47,875 nt of DNA from Flavobacterium sp. BFFFF2 (GCA_002256385.1 NKJD01000027.1:1-47875), one strand, 5' to 3'; counted from the stretch's first letter, positions 1-8,353 are shown. Notes: generated by a model not told the origin, from the sequence alone. Translations and numbers: made by a program.

Positions 1-127
1 AGTTTTGCCGCCAGCTTCCTTCAGATTCCACCTCACAGTGGACACCCTTGCTATTGGCTAGTGGTTGGCGATTACAAACCCCCACAGTGGACTTACACCA
101 CCTAGTTGGTTACCATGCACGGCGCAC
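1..127 (-). mobile_element. Group II intron, 5' end (partial, runs off left edge)
   Basis: Read on the minus strand, the intron starts at 127 with GTGCGCC, matching the GUGYG 5' consensus of group II introns. It continues with the domain I core words GCAAGGGTGTCC, GAGGTGGAATCTGAAGGAAG and CTGGCGGCAAA, which I recognise from bacterial group II introns. Only about 127 nt of domain I are present; the reverse transcriptase/maturase gene and domains V-VI would lie left of the window. The boundary is set by the T-run of a hairpin at 135-156. Insertion just behind an intrinsic terminator is the known habit of class C introns, so IIC is the likely class (inference). Confidence 0.85.
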
Positions 128-156
128 AAAAAATAGGCTGTCAATTATGACAGCCT
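128..156 (-). terminator. Hairpin terminator used as the intron target site
   Basis: AGGCTGTCA (135-143) and TGACAGCCT (148-156) form a perfect 9-bp stem with a 4-nt loop. On the minus strand it is followed by ATTTTTT and then the intron. On the plus strand it is followed by GTTTTTAATT, so it may work in both directions. No minus-strand gene lies to its right in this window, so it probably served a plus-strand gene now separated from it by the intron. Confidence 0.75.
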
Positions 157-186
157 GTTTTTAATTAAGTAAAAAAAACAGAACTC

Positions 187-708
187 ATGATAAAATTAAT
201 TTGGCTTTTTCTATTGTTTTTTAACAGCGCATTGTTTTCACAAGAACATTTAAGAGTTAATAGACAAGCACCCAAAATTAATATTACAGATTGGATAGCG
301 AATATTCCAGCTGATAAAAATCTAGAAAATAAATATATCGTACTTGAATTTTGGGCTACTTGGTGTAAAGTTTGTCTTGAATCTCTTATACATTTAAATA
401 ATATTCAAGAAAAATTTAATCTGAAAAATTTGTATTTTATTTCAATAACAGACGAAAAAGTTCATGATGTTAAAAGGATTTTAAAAAAGGTGAATTTTAA
501 ATCTATTGTTGTTTCAGATCAGAAAAAATTAACACAAATCGCATTTGGCAACAAAAGTGGAAACATGCAACTACCAATAACCATATTAATTGACAATAAT
601 GGCGTCCTAAAATGGGTCGGAGTGCCGTCTCTATTAACGGAACAGATTATACAAGATCTCGTAGCCAACAAATTGGCTCCATACAGTATGTACGACAAGC
701 ATAATTAA
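187..708 (+). CDS. TlpA-like thioredoxin-fold protein, exported
   Basis: 173 residues. A hydrophobic N-terminal segment (about 1-18) looks like a signal peptide or anchor. A thioredoxin fold follows, with the active site WATWCKVC (Cys60 and Cys63) and a cis-proline region QLPITILID near residue 130. Such proteins act in the periplasm as thiol-disulfide reductases. The gene ends 8 nt before the ATP-grasp gene and shares its strong AT bias, so it is probably the first visible gene of the RiPP-like operon. A role in reducing or forming disulfides in the exported peptide or its exporter is inference. The ATG start is the first in frame after the terminator/intron junction; no strong ribosome-binding site is seen, which is usual in Bacteroidota. 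Confidence 0.85.
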   Translation: MIKLIWLFLLFFNSALFSQEHLRVNRQAPKINITDWIANIPADKNLENKYIVLEFWATWCKVCLESLIHLNNIQEKFNLKNLYFISITDEKVHDVKRILKKVNFKSIVVSDQKKLTQIAFGNKSGNMQLPITILIDNNGVLKWVGVPSLLTEQIIQDLVANKLAPYSMYDKHN

Positions 709-716
709 GTTTTATA

Positions 717-1640
717 ATGATACTCATTCTTTCCGATGCTTTTGATAATTCTACTACACGTGTTATAGAGTGGCTTAATTTTTTAAATAAAAAATGGATT
801 CGCATCAATGCTCAAGATACTATAGAAATAGAATTTATCGGTACTGATATTGTATTCAAAAAGTCAAATACTACCGTCAAATTATCAGAAATAAAGAGCT
901 TTTGGTATAGACGAGGTTTTATAGCAATGAAAAACAATTATTCAACACATATAAATGCTTTTAGCAACCTGCAATCAGAAGAAATTAGTAATTTAATTGA
1001 ATTTATATATTTTAAACTTACTACTATTAAGCACATTAACAAAGTTGAAAAAGGAGGGGTCAATAAATTAATTGTAAGTAATTTAGCTAGAGAAATAGAT
1101 ATCATGACCCCTGTTGATTTAGTGTTCTCAAAGTCTAAAAGTCTAAAAAGCACGTTAAGTAAAGAGATGTCATATATAACTAAAGTAGTAAGTGGACAGA
1201 CTATACAAGAATTTGAAAATTTCAACGTTTTTAATTACACTAGTCTAATTGATTCAGGCAAGATATGTACAGAAACTTTTTTTCCTTCTTTAGTTCAAAA
1301 CTATATTAAAAAAAAATATGAGCTCAGGATATTTTATTTAGTAGGTACATTTTATTCAATGGCTATTTTTTCGCAAAATGACGATCAAACCATTCTGGAT
1401 TTCCGGAATTACAATAAGAAAAAACCAAACAGAACAGTTCCTTACAAACTTCCAGAAGAAATAGAAATAAAATTAGATCTCTTGATGAAAAAATTGGACG
1501 TAAACTGCGGTTCAATAGATGTAATTGTAACTCCTGAAAATGATTATGTTTTTCTTGAAATTAATCCAGTTGGTCAATTTGGCATGGTTTCGCATCCATG
1601 CAATTATAATCTTGAGAAAAAAATTGCTGAATATTTATGA
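717..1640 (+). CDS. gwsG: ATP-grasp peptide maturase (grasp-with-spasm / graspetide ligase type)
   Basis: 307 residues, within the usual size of ATP-grasp RiPP ligases. Features seen: an N-terminal WYRR motif (63-66), common in this ligase group; a central ELR (202-204); and the metal/ATP-binding end DVIVTPENDYVFLEINPVGQ, with Asp268, Glu281 and Asn283 as likely magnesium ligands. Family members use ATP to join acidic side chains of a precursor peptide to Ser, Thr or Lys side chains, giving macrolactones or macrolactams. It is followed after 1 nt by a 61-residue frame and then the SPASM protein, the arrangement of the grasp-with-spasm systems. The symbol reflects this context and was not confirmed by a profile search. 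Very AT-rich, unlike the downstream transporter genes. Confidence 0.85.
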   Translation: MILILSDAFDNSTTRVIEWLNFLNKKWIRINAQDTIEIEFIGTDIVFKKSNTTVKLSEIKSFWYRRGFIAMKNNYSTHINAFSNLQSEEISNLIEFIYFKLTTIKHINKVEKGGVNKLIVSNLAREIDIMTPVDLVFSKSKSLKSTLSKEMSYITKVVSGQTIQEFENFNVFNYTSLIDSGKICTETFFPSLVQNYIKKKYELRIFYLVGTFYSMAIFSQNDDQTILDFRNYNKKKPNRTVPYKLPEEIEIKLDLLMKKLDVNCGSIDVIVTPENDYVFLEINPVGQFGMVSHPCNYNLEKKIAEYL

Positions 1641-1641
1641 C

Positions 1642-1827
1642 ATGGAATTAGAAAAAATAAAAAATATTATTAAAGAAAACAACCACAAATTACCTCTGTC
1701 TTATACAGATGTAATTATTAGACCAAATAAGAATTCAACCAATACTTTTAAAAATACTTGCTTAAAATTATACAGCGACAGTAATTTTATCATGTTAAAA
1801 TTTTATAAACCAATTACTCGTTTTTGA
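1642..1827 (+). CDS. Small 61-residue protein between ligase and SPASM maturase
   Basis: The frame starts 1 nt after the ligase stop (TGA-C-ATG) and ends 4 nt before the SPASM start. Such tight packing supports a real, translationally coupled gene. The product begins MELEKIKNIIKENNH, a charged helical stretch like a leader, and ends with a Ser/Thr/Asn/Asp-rich part containing NSTNTFKNTC and YSDSN, with one Cys at 40. It has Asp, Ser, Thr and Lys residues that a graspetide ligase could join. It lacks the Gly-Gly site expected for C39 cleavage. It could be an unusual precursor, a ligase accessory, or a decayed fragment. I do not recognise the family. Confidence 0.5.
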   Translation: MELEKIKNIIKENNHKLPLSYTDVIIRPNKNSTNTFKNTCLKLYSDSNFIMLKFYKPITRF

Positions 1828-1831
1828 ATTT

Positions 1832-2920
1832 ATGGATTCGAATTATTTCTTTAAGATGTATTCAAATTGCATTGTATCAAAAGGAGTTAATAGAAGCTTA
1901 ATTTTAGATCTGCAAACTGGCACATTTAATATTATACCTCCGTCTTTGCATGAAATTATAAATGACCTAAATAACAAAAAAAGTATCGCCGAACTATATA
2001 AAATATACGGTGAAGATAACATAGAAACAATTCAGGAATATTTGGAGTACTTGATAGAAAATGATTTTGGTTTTTTGACTGAAGCAGACGAGTTTGATTT
2101 ATTTATTGATTTTGACAGGAAGTGGGAGATTGCTTCCAACATAAGTAACTGTATTATAGAACTTTCAAAGTGTAATTTGTCATTTAGCAATAAGATAATT
2201 GATGAATTAGAGTCCTTGTACTGTAAAAACATACAATTTGTTTGTTTCCAAGAAATAAAAATTGATAACCTTAAACAACTTTTAGAATTAACAGCAAAGT
2301 CTTCATTAAGATCAGTTGAACTAGTTTTAAAGTACTCACAGGATTTACTGGGTTTTCTGACTGAAATAAATAATAATTATAGAGTAAGTCGTTTAACATT
2401 CCACTCATTGCAAAATGAAAAAATTCCAGTCCAGTCGGTTGGTTTTGAAGTTAATTTTATTAACCATGAAATAAACAGTTTTACCAATTGTGGAATCGTT
2501 GATATTTCATATTTTAATGTAAATAAAGATATGGTTCTAGAATCTTTAAACCACAACACCTGCCTAAACAGAAAAATCTCAATAGACATGAACGGCAACA
2601 TCAAAAACTGCCCATCCATGCCTGAGAGCTTCGGAAACATTAAGGATACCACATTAGCAGAAGCATTAAACCACCCCAATTTTAAGAAATATTGGCACAT
2701 TACTAAAGATCAAATTGAGGTTTGTAAAGATTGTGAATTCAGACACATTTGTACTGATTGCCGCGCCTACGTGGAAGACCCAGAAAACGACTATTCAAAG
2801 CCCTTAAAATGTGGATACAACCCTTACACCAATGTTTGGGAAGAATGGAGCAGCAATCCGCTAAAGCAAAAAGCCATTGAATACTATGGCATGCAAGATT
2901 TAGTAAAGAAAAATGGCTAA
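1832..2920 (+). CDS. gwsS: SPASM-domain peptide maturase of a grasp-with-spasm system
   Basis: 362 residues. Residues 15-85 look like a PqqD-type winged-helix recognition element that would bind a precursor leader. The middle has no CX3CX2C motif, so a standard radical-SAM cluster site is absent. The C-terminus has a full SPASM set: Cys244, Cys260 (G-X4-C spacing), CKDCEFRHICTDC (298, 301, 307, 310) and Cys327. SPASM domains bind auxiliary iron-sulfur clusters and peptide substrate. The end overlaps the transporter start by 8 nt. Codons up to about 2550 are very AT-rich; from about 2560 (residue 243, the start of the SPASM cysteines) they resemble the transporter genes, suggesting a recombination joint within the gene. 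Confidence 0.85.
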   Translation: MDSNYFFKMYSNCIVSKGVNRSLILDLQTGTFNIIPPSLHEIINDLNNKKSIAELYKIYGEDNIETIQEYLEYLIENDFGFLTEADEFDLFIDFDRKWEIASNISNCIIELSKCNLSFSNKIIDELESLYCKNIQFVCFQEIKIDNLKQLLELTAKSSLRSVELVLKYSQDLLGFLTEINNNYRVSRLTFHSLQNEKIPVQSVGFEVNFINHEINSFTNCGIVDISYFNVNKDMVLESLNHNTCLNRKISIDMNGNIKNCPSMPESFGNIKDTTLAEALNHPNFKKYWHITKDQIEVCKDCEFRHICTDCRAYVEDPENDYSKPLKCGYNPYTNVWEEWSSNPLKQKAIEYYGMQDLVKKNG

Positions 2921-5171
2921 GCCCTTCCCCTCCTACATCCAACCCGACGCCAAAGATTGTGGCCCTACTTGTCTAAAAATCATTGCTAAGCATTACGGCA
3001 AAACCTTGGCCATTCAATCGTTGCGCAGCCTGTCGGAAACCACCCGCGAGGGGAGCAATTTGCTCAATATATCGGATGCTGCAGAGCACATTGGGTTTAA
3101 GACTTTAGGGGTCAAATTGAACGCGGTGAAACTGCAAGAAGCGCCGCTGCCTTGCATTTTGCATTGGAACAGCACGCATTATGTGGTGTTGTATCAAATT
3201 AAAAAGAAGAAAGGGTTTGGCAGGACTGCGCTTAAGCAGAATGAAAACAACACAGCAAACACGGGGGGTGCCACCTATTATATTTCCGATCCGGCTTTTG
3301 GCTTATTAACTTACACAGAAGAAGAATTTATCAAGCGGTGGATTGGCAAAAATGCTACTGACCAAACCGAAGAAGGCATTGCCCTGCTACTAGAGCCCAC
3401 GCCCAAATTTCACCAATCCGATTTTGGCTCGGACCATACCAAATCGTTTGGTTTTGGCTTGTTGTTCACCTATTTAATTCCTTATAAAGCCTACCTGATT
3501 CAGCTTATTATTGGGTTGTTAGCAGGCAGTTTATTGCAATTGATTTTCCCGTTTTTAACCCAAAGTGTGGTCGATGTGGGCATTCAAAACCAGAACATTC
3601 ATTTTGTCTATTTGATTTTATTTGCCCAATTGTTTTTATTTCTGGGCCAAACCGCCTTGGGGCTCATTAGGAGTTGGATACTACTTCATTTGTCTACCCG
3701 CATCAACATTTCGCTCATTTCTGACTTCTTCATCAAATTAATGAATTTGCCCATCTCGTTCTTTGATGTCCGCATGACGGGCGACATCATGCAACGCATC
3801 AATGACCACCACCGCATTGAAAAAATACTGACCACCTCATCGCTGAGTGTTCTGTTCTCGTTGTTTAATATGTTTATCATGGGCGGCATTTTGGCTTACT
3901 ACAACCTGAAAATATTTGCGGTTTTCTTTGCGGGAAGTGTGTTGTATTTTGTGTGGGTTACCCTGTTTCTAAAAAGGCGCAGCGAACTGGATTACAAGCG
4001 GTTTTCAGAGGTTTCGCAAGAACAAAGCAAAGTCATTGAGCTCATCAATGGCATGCAAGAAATCAAATTGCACAATGCCGAAAAACAAAAACGCTGGGGT
4101 TGGGAATACATACAGGCGCGTTTGTTTCGGATTCAAATGAAAGCCATGATTTTAGAACAAACCCAAAGCATCGGCTCGGCTTTTATCAATGAACTAAAAA
4201 ACATCATCATTTTATTTTTGTCGGCAAAGTTGGTTATTGATGGCCAAATAACCCTGGGCATGATGATGGCCATTAACAGCATAGTGGGCAGCTTAAATGG
4301 CCCGGTAATTGAGTTGATCCACTTTATCCGCGAAGCGCAAGACGCCAAAATATCCTTGGCTCGACTTGCTGAAATCCACGAAAAAGAAGATGAAACGCAA
4401 CAGTCGGCCAAACAAACAAACCAAATACCTCCCCATGCCGATATCATCATTAAAGACTTATCATTTAGGTATGTGGGCAGTGATGTGCCCGTGCTTCAAC
4501 ATTTGAATTTGACCATCCCCGCCAACAAAATTACCGCCATTGTGGGTAGCAGTGGTAGCGGCAAAACCACTTTGATGAAATTGCTGCTCAAATTTTACGA
4601 ACCGCAATCGGGCGAAATTGTCATTGATAAAACACCTTTACCATCCATCACGCAATCGGCATGGCGGGCCCATGTAGGCACGGTGATGCAAGAGGGGTAT
4701 ATCTTTAATGACAGCATTGCCCATAACATTGCCATAGGCCACGATGCCATTGATAAAAACAGGTTGGTGTACGCCAGTGACGTGGCCAATATCGCCACCT
4801 TCATCCAAGATTATCCTTTGGGTTACAACACCAAAATTGGCATGGAAGGCGTGGGCATGAGTACCGGGCAAAAGCAACGATTGCTCATTGCCAGGGCCGT
4901 TTATAAGAATCCTGAAATGCTGTTTTTTGACGAGGCCACGTCGGCCCTCGATGCCAACAACGAAAAAGAAATCATGGAAAAACTGAATCTGTTTTTTAAA
5001 AATAAAACGGTTGTAGTCATCGCCCACCGATTGAGCACGGTGATGAATGCCGATCAGATTGTGGTGTTAGAAAAAGGGCAAATAATGGAAACGGGCAACC
5101 ACCAATCATTGGTGAAACTGAAAGGCCGGTATTTTGAATTAGTGAGAAATCAATTGCAATTGGGAAGTTAA
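2913..5171 (+). CDS. Bacteriocin-type ABC exporter with C39 peptidase domain
   Basis: 752 residues, the full length of peptidase-containing exporters. The N-terminal C39 peptidase (1-150) shows DAKDCGPTC with catalytic Cys16, His89 in THYVVLY and Asp126 in SDPAFG. The membrane domain spans about 180-480. The ATPase domain (about 510-752) has Walker A GSSGSGKT (545-552), a signature written MSTGQ instead of LSGGQ (649-653), Walker B LFFDE (670-674) and switch His705. Such proteins cut leader peptides after a Gly-Gly pair and export the core. The intact catalytic residues imply a Gly-Gly-leader peptide somewhere, but none is visible nearby. It overlaps the SPASM gene and precedes the HlyD gene by 1 nt. 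Confidence 0.93.
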   Translation: MAKPFPSYIQPDAKDCGPTCLKIIAKHYGKTLAIQSLRSLSETTREGSNLLNISDAAEHIGFKTLGVKLNAVKLQEAPLPCILHWNSTHYVVLYQIKKKKGFGRTALKQNENNTANTGGATYYISDPAFGLLTYTEEEFIKRWIGKNATDQTEEGIALLLEPTPKFHQSDFGSDHTKSFGFGLLFTYLIPYKAYLIQLIIGLLAGSLLQLIFPFLTQSVVDVGIQNQNIHFVYLILFAQLFLFLGQTALGLIRSWILLHLSTRINISLISDFFIKLMNLPISFFDVRMTGDIMQRINDHHRIEKILTTSSLSVLFSLFNMFIMGGILAYYNLKIFAVFFAGSVLYFVWVTLFLKRRSELDYKRFSEVSQEQSKVIELINGMQEIKLHNAEKQKRWGWEYIQARLFRIQMKAMILEQTQSIGSAFINELKNIIILFLSAKLVIDGQITLGMMMAINSIVGSLNGPVIELIHFIREAQDAKISLARLAEIHEKEDETQQSAKQTNQIPPHADIIIKDLSFRYVGSDVPVLQHLNLTIPANKITAIVGSSGSGKTTLMKLLLKFYEPQSGEIVIDKTPLPSITQSAWRAHVGTVMQEGYIFNDSIAHNIAIGHDAIDKNRLVYASDVANIATFIQDYPLGYNTKIGMEGVGMSTGQKQRLLIARAVYKNPEMLFFDEATSALDANNEKEIMEKLNLFFKNKTVVVIAHRLSTVMNADQIVVLEKGQIMETGNHQSLVKLKGRYFELVRNQLQLGS

Positions 5172-5172
5172 C

Positions 5173-6459
5173 ATGGCGCACAACGAAATTGATTACGAAA
5201 TCAGAAGCGAAGAGGTACAAGAAATCTTAACCCGCGTGCCGCATTGGTTGATCCGCTGGGGTTCCGCTGTTTTGTTTTTGATACTCCTCATTTTGCTGGT
5301 GGTTTCGTATGGGGTTTCTTATCCAGATATTATTTCCAGCCAAATCGTGATTACCTCAGAAATTCCCCCTCAAAAATTAGCCGCCAATTTTTCGGGTAAA
5401 ATTGAAGCCATTCTGGTCAAAGATGGCGCCACAGTGGCCAAAAACACGCCTTTGGCCATATTGGAAAATGCGGCCAAGTTCCAAGATGTTTTCAGGTTAA
5501 AAAGCATTACAGACACGTTACCTATTGACCAATACACCTTTCCATTTAATGATTTTAAGTTGTCACAATTGGGTGAAATTGAAGGTGTCTACGCCGTTTT
5601 TCAAAAAGAACTTACCGCCTATCAATTACACGTCAAATGGCAGCCTTTTAAAGTGGAAGGCACAGCCCAAAGCAACGAGTGGAGGCAGCTTACTGAGCGC
5701 TTACGTTTATTGGAATTACAAAAAAGCAGTGCTCAAACCGAAGTAGATATTCAAAAATTAGACGTAGACCGGTATGAAACCCTTTATAAAAAAGGCATTA
5801 TTTCGAGTCAAGAAATCGAAAAACACCGCTTGACATTTTTACAGGTTGAACGCAATTATAAAAGCAACTTAAGTGCCATTTCACAGTTAAAATCATCGTT
5901 AAATGAATTAAAAAAGAACGCAAAAAACACCCAAATCAATGAAAATAAAGAAGCTGTGAATTTGGAACGAAATGTGTATCAGGCATTTTATGGGCTAAAA
6001 AAAGCCATCAAAGAATGGGAGTTAAAATACGTGTTCCGCTCAGCGATTGACGGAAAACTGTCTTATTTGCAACTGTGGGCTGCAAACCAAATGATGAACG
6101 CGGGCGATCAGGCTTTTGCCATTATTCCAATGATTGAGGGTAAAATCATTGGCCGCGCAAAAGCAGCCGCGCAAAATGCGGGTAAAATTAAAGTAGGACA
6201 AAAAGTAAATATCCGTTTGGCCAATTACCCCGACCGAGAATTTGGCATCATCAACGGCGTGATCAATGGCATATCATTAACCCCCGACAAAGATGGCAAC
6301 CTTTTAATACACATTTCGTTGCCGCATGGCTTACAAACCTCCTATAAAAAGCAAATAGCCTTTCAACAAGAAATGAGTGGAAATGCCGACATCGTCACCG
6401 ATGATTTGCGATTACTTGAAAGGGTGTTGTTTCAGTTTAGAGGGGTGTTGGAGCGGTGA
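5173..6459 (+). CDS. HlyD-family membrane-fusion (periplasmic adaptor) protein
   Basis: 428 residues. One transmembrane segment at about 25-47 (FLILLILLVVSYGVSYP) follows a short cytoplasmic N-terminus. A lipoyl/barrel half comes next (GKIEAILVKDGATVAKNTPL), then a long helical hairpin rich in Lys, Glu and Gln (about 150-275) and the returning barrel (AIIPMIEGKIIGRAKAAAQN, KVGQKVNIRLANYPD). Members link an inner-membrane ABC exporter to an outer-membrane channel. The 1-nt gap after the ABC gene shows it serves that exporter. No TolC-like gene is present in this window. This is the last gene of the RiPP-type operon. Confidence 0.92.
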   Translation: MAHNEIDYEIRSEEVQEILTRVPHWLIRWGSAVLFLILLILLVVSYGVSYPDIISSQIVITSEIPPQKLAANFSGKIEAILVKDGATVAKNTPLAILENAAKFQDVFRLKSITDTLPIDQYTFPFNDFKLSQLGEIEGVYAVFQKELTAYQLHVKWQPFKVEGTAQSNEWRQLTERLRLLELQKSSAQTEVDIQKLDVDRYETLYKKGIISSQEIEKHRLTFLQVERNYKSNLSAISQLKSSLNELKKNAKNTQINENKEAVNLERNVYQAFYGLKKAIKEWELKYVFRSAIDGKLSYLQLWAANQMMNAGDQAFAIIPMIEGKIIGRAKAAAQNAGKIKVGQKVNIRLANYPDREFGIINGVINGISLTPDKDGNLLIHISLPHGLQTSYKKQIAFQQEMSGNADIVTDDLRLLERVLFQFRGVLER

Positions 6460-6524
6460 CAAAGTCGATAGCTGGACAGTGATATGTCTTTGTCTTAAAT
6501 GTTTCAGTGTAGAAAGCCATTGTT

Positions 6525-6758
6525 TTGAGGTTAATATCGGCTCGGTTTTCCCTTTTGGGTTTTATATCAAGTTTCTTGCATTATGCTTATTCCAAGGACT
6601 ACACCCCACAAACCATAAGTGCACTGGTGCTACGCAACATTATCAAAGAAGTGGTTGTGGAAATAATAAAACGTCGAGTAAAGCCAACCGAATATAAGCC
6701 CGCTACTTATTACATTGCGACAAGAAAAAACGATGTGGTGTTCAATTTGACCAAATAA
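6525..6758 (+). pseudogene. Orphan frame, probable 3' remnant of a lost gene
   Basis: A 77-codon frame with only a TTG start. It lies alone in the 360-nt gap between the HlyD gene and the convergent acyl-CoA reductase. The last 45 residues (ALVLRNIIKEVVVEIIKRRV, then YYIATRKNDVVFNLTK) look like the helical-to-strand end of a real protein, while the first 25 do not look coding. I do not recognise the family. Most likely it is the C-terminal scrap of a gene cut away when the operon upstream was acquired. The rest of 6460-6819 shows no gene; GTAGGT/ACCTAC at about 6785-6811 is a weak inverted repeat. Confidence 0.3.
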
Positions 6759-6819
6759 AATTTTAAACCCCGAACCAGAAAACGTAGGTAGAAATCATAT
6801 ATCCACCTACAATGCTACA

Positions 6820-7887
6820 TTAATTGTGTTGCCCCCACGTTGTCAAATGCGCCAAAGTATCAACGCCGTCGGCATAATCAGTTAATAGAGGGTGTTGCGA
6901 GCTGCCAAACGGAATACTGCCTGCCAATGGCAAATCTGAAACCACACATTGCAATATGTCAGCATCTCGCTCTAAAATTTGACGCACTTCATCAACCGAG
7001 TCGTATTCTTCATAATGCAAAGTGGCAATAGGTGAGGCGTAGTGTGTTTCCTTTTTAAGAATTAAAAAGCCGTTGTCTAAAAGTTCGGAACGACTCATTA
7101 AATACACCGCCTTGTTGTAGTCGTAGTTGTTGGTGTATTTTTCATATTCAAGCACTGAGCGATATTCATACATCGCTTGGAAGAATGGTTCAAAGTGGTA
7201 ATCTTTTGGTACCAACAATTTGGAAACCGAGCGGCAACCCAAGCCAAAATACCTAAAAATGTCTTGGCCTAAAGCGACCAATTGCTCATGGGATTCATTG
7301 CCCGACAAAATCCCTACACTGTTGCGGTTTCGGCGAATAATGGAAGGTTTTGATTTAAAATAAAATTCGAAATACCGGGCAGTATTGCTACTTCCTGTGG
7401 CAATTACCGCGTCAAAATCAGTTAGTTTTCCATCAACCAATTCAATTTGAGGAGCCCATTTTGGTTGGTCACACACCAAATATTCTAAAAACAACGCCAC
7501 CAATTCTTGGTCGTTGGACGACCTTTTTATTTTTGCTTTATGTCCGCTCATTAACACCGAAAGCACATCATGAAAGCCCACCAACGGGATGTTTCCCGCC
7601 AAAATAAGTCCAATGGTTTTTGGGTTTTCAACGGGTAATTGATAGGCAGCTAGCCAGTTTGTTAAATCCGTTTCATTGAGCAGAGTTGCCCAGCCCTGAA
7701 GAGAAAATTCAAGTTCGCTTCGCGTAAACCAGCCATTGTAATGGATGCCTTCGTCTAAATATCTTTGAAAACGCAGAGAAAGGTCATTAAAATGAGGAGG
7801 CAATTCTTTAGAAGCAGTGACACTTAACAGCCTTTGCAAAAAGGCACCCAATGCACTACAACTTTGTATTCGTTCGCTTTGTAACAT
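6820..7887 (-). CDS. Acyl-CoA reductase (LuxC-type)
   Basis: 355 residues from the ATG at 7887. The fold is aldehyde-dehydrogenase-like. The segment TIGLILAGNIPLVGFHDVLS is typical of flavobacterial acyl-CoA reductases, and the nucleophilic cysteine is in YFGLGCRSVSK (Cys218 from this start). Family members reduce acyl-CoA or acyl-thioesters to aldehydes with NADPH. A longer frame begins at GTG 7929, but a promoter -7 box TATTTTTG covers 7929-7936, which would leave no leader for that start. The ATG also gives the N-terminus MLQSERIQSCSALGAFLQ, which fits the family. Divergent from a ferredoxin gene, a pairing common in flavobacteria; the physiological link is not established. Confidence 0.9.
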   Translation of the reverse strand: MLQSERIQSCSALGAFLQRLLSVTASKELPPHFNDLSLRFQRYLDEGIHYNGWFTRSELEFSLQGWATLLNETDLTNWLAAYQLPVENPKTIGLILAGNIPLVGFHDVLSVLMSGHKAKIKRSSNDQELVALFLEYLVCDQPKWAPQIELVDGKLTDFDAVIATGSSNTARYFEFYFKSKPSIIRRNRNSVGILSGNESHEQLVALGQDIFRYFGLGCRSVSKLLVPKDYHFEPFFQAMYEYRSVLEYEKYTNNYDYNKAVYLMSRSELLDNGFLILKKETHYASPIATLHYEEYDSVDEVRQILERDADILQCVVSDLPLAGSIPFGSSQHPLLTDYADGVDTLAHLTTWGQHN

Positions 7888-7898
7888 CTGTTTACTTG

Positions 7899-7926
7899 TT
7901 GAAACGTTTTTTAGGTTGTACTTTTG
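7899..7926 (+). promoter_or_regulatory. Bacteroidota-type promoter for the ferredoxin gene
   Basis: TTG at 7899-7901, a 17-nt spacer, then TACTTTTG at 7919-7926. This matches the flavobacterial consensus TTG-N17-23-TAnnTTTG. The start of transcription would fall near 7933, leaving a leader of about 50 nt before the ATG at 7983. It lies inside the leader of the divergent acyl-CoA reductase gene. Confidence 0.65.
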
Positions 7927-7928
7927 CA

Positions 7929-7936
7929 CAAAAATA
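7929..7936 (-). promoter_or_regulatory. -7 box for the acyl-CoA reductase gene
   Basis: TATTTTTG on the minus strand matches TAnnTTTG. The only TTG upstream (7950-7952) is 13 nt away, shorter than usual, so the -33 part is weak. It sits 2 nt from the oppositely directed -7 box at 7919-7926, so the two polymerases would compete for the same ground. Confidence 0.45.
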
Positions 7937-7967
7937 CGAGTTCCCGCTTCAAAAAACGGACTCTTGA

Positions 7968-8333
<366 letters not shown>

Positions 8334-8353
8334 TTGCGTCAAAAAAAATCATA

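Noticed and set aside
5017..5220. Minus-strand frames within the exporter and adaptor genes
   Set aside because: They lie opposite strongly conserved ABC and HlyD coding sequence and show no protein-like composition.
7887..7929. GTG start for the acyl-CoA reductase
   Set aside because: It would be placed on the promoter's -7 box and adds residues that do not fit the family's N-terminus.
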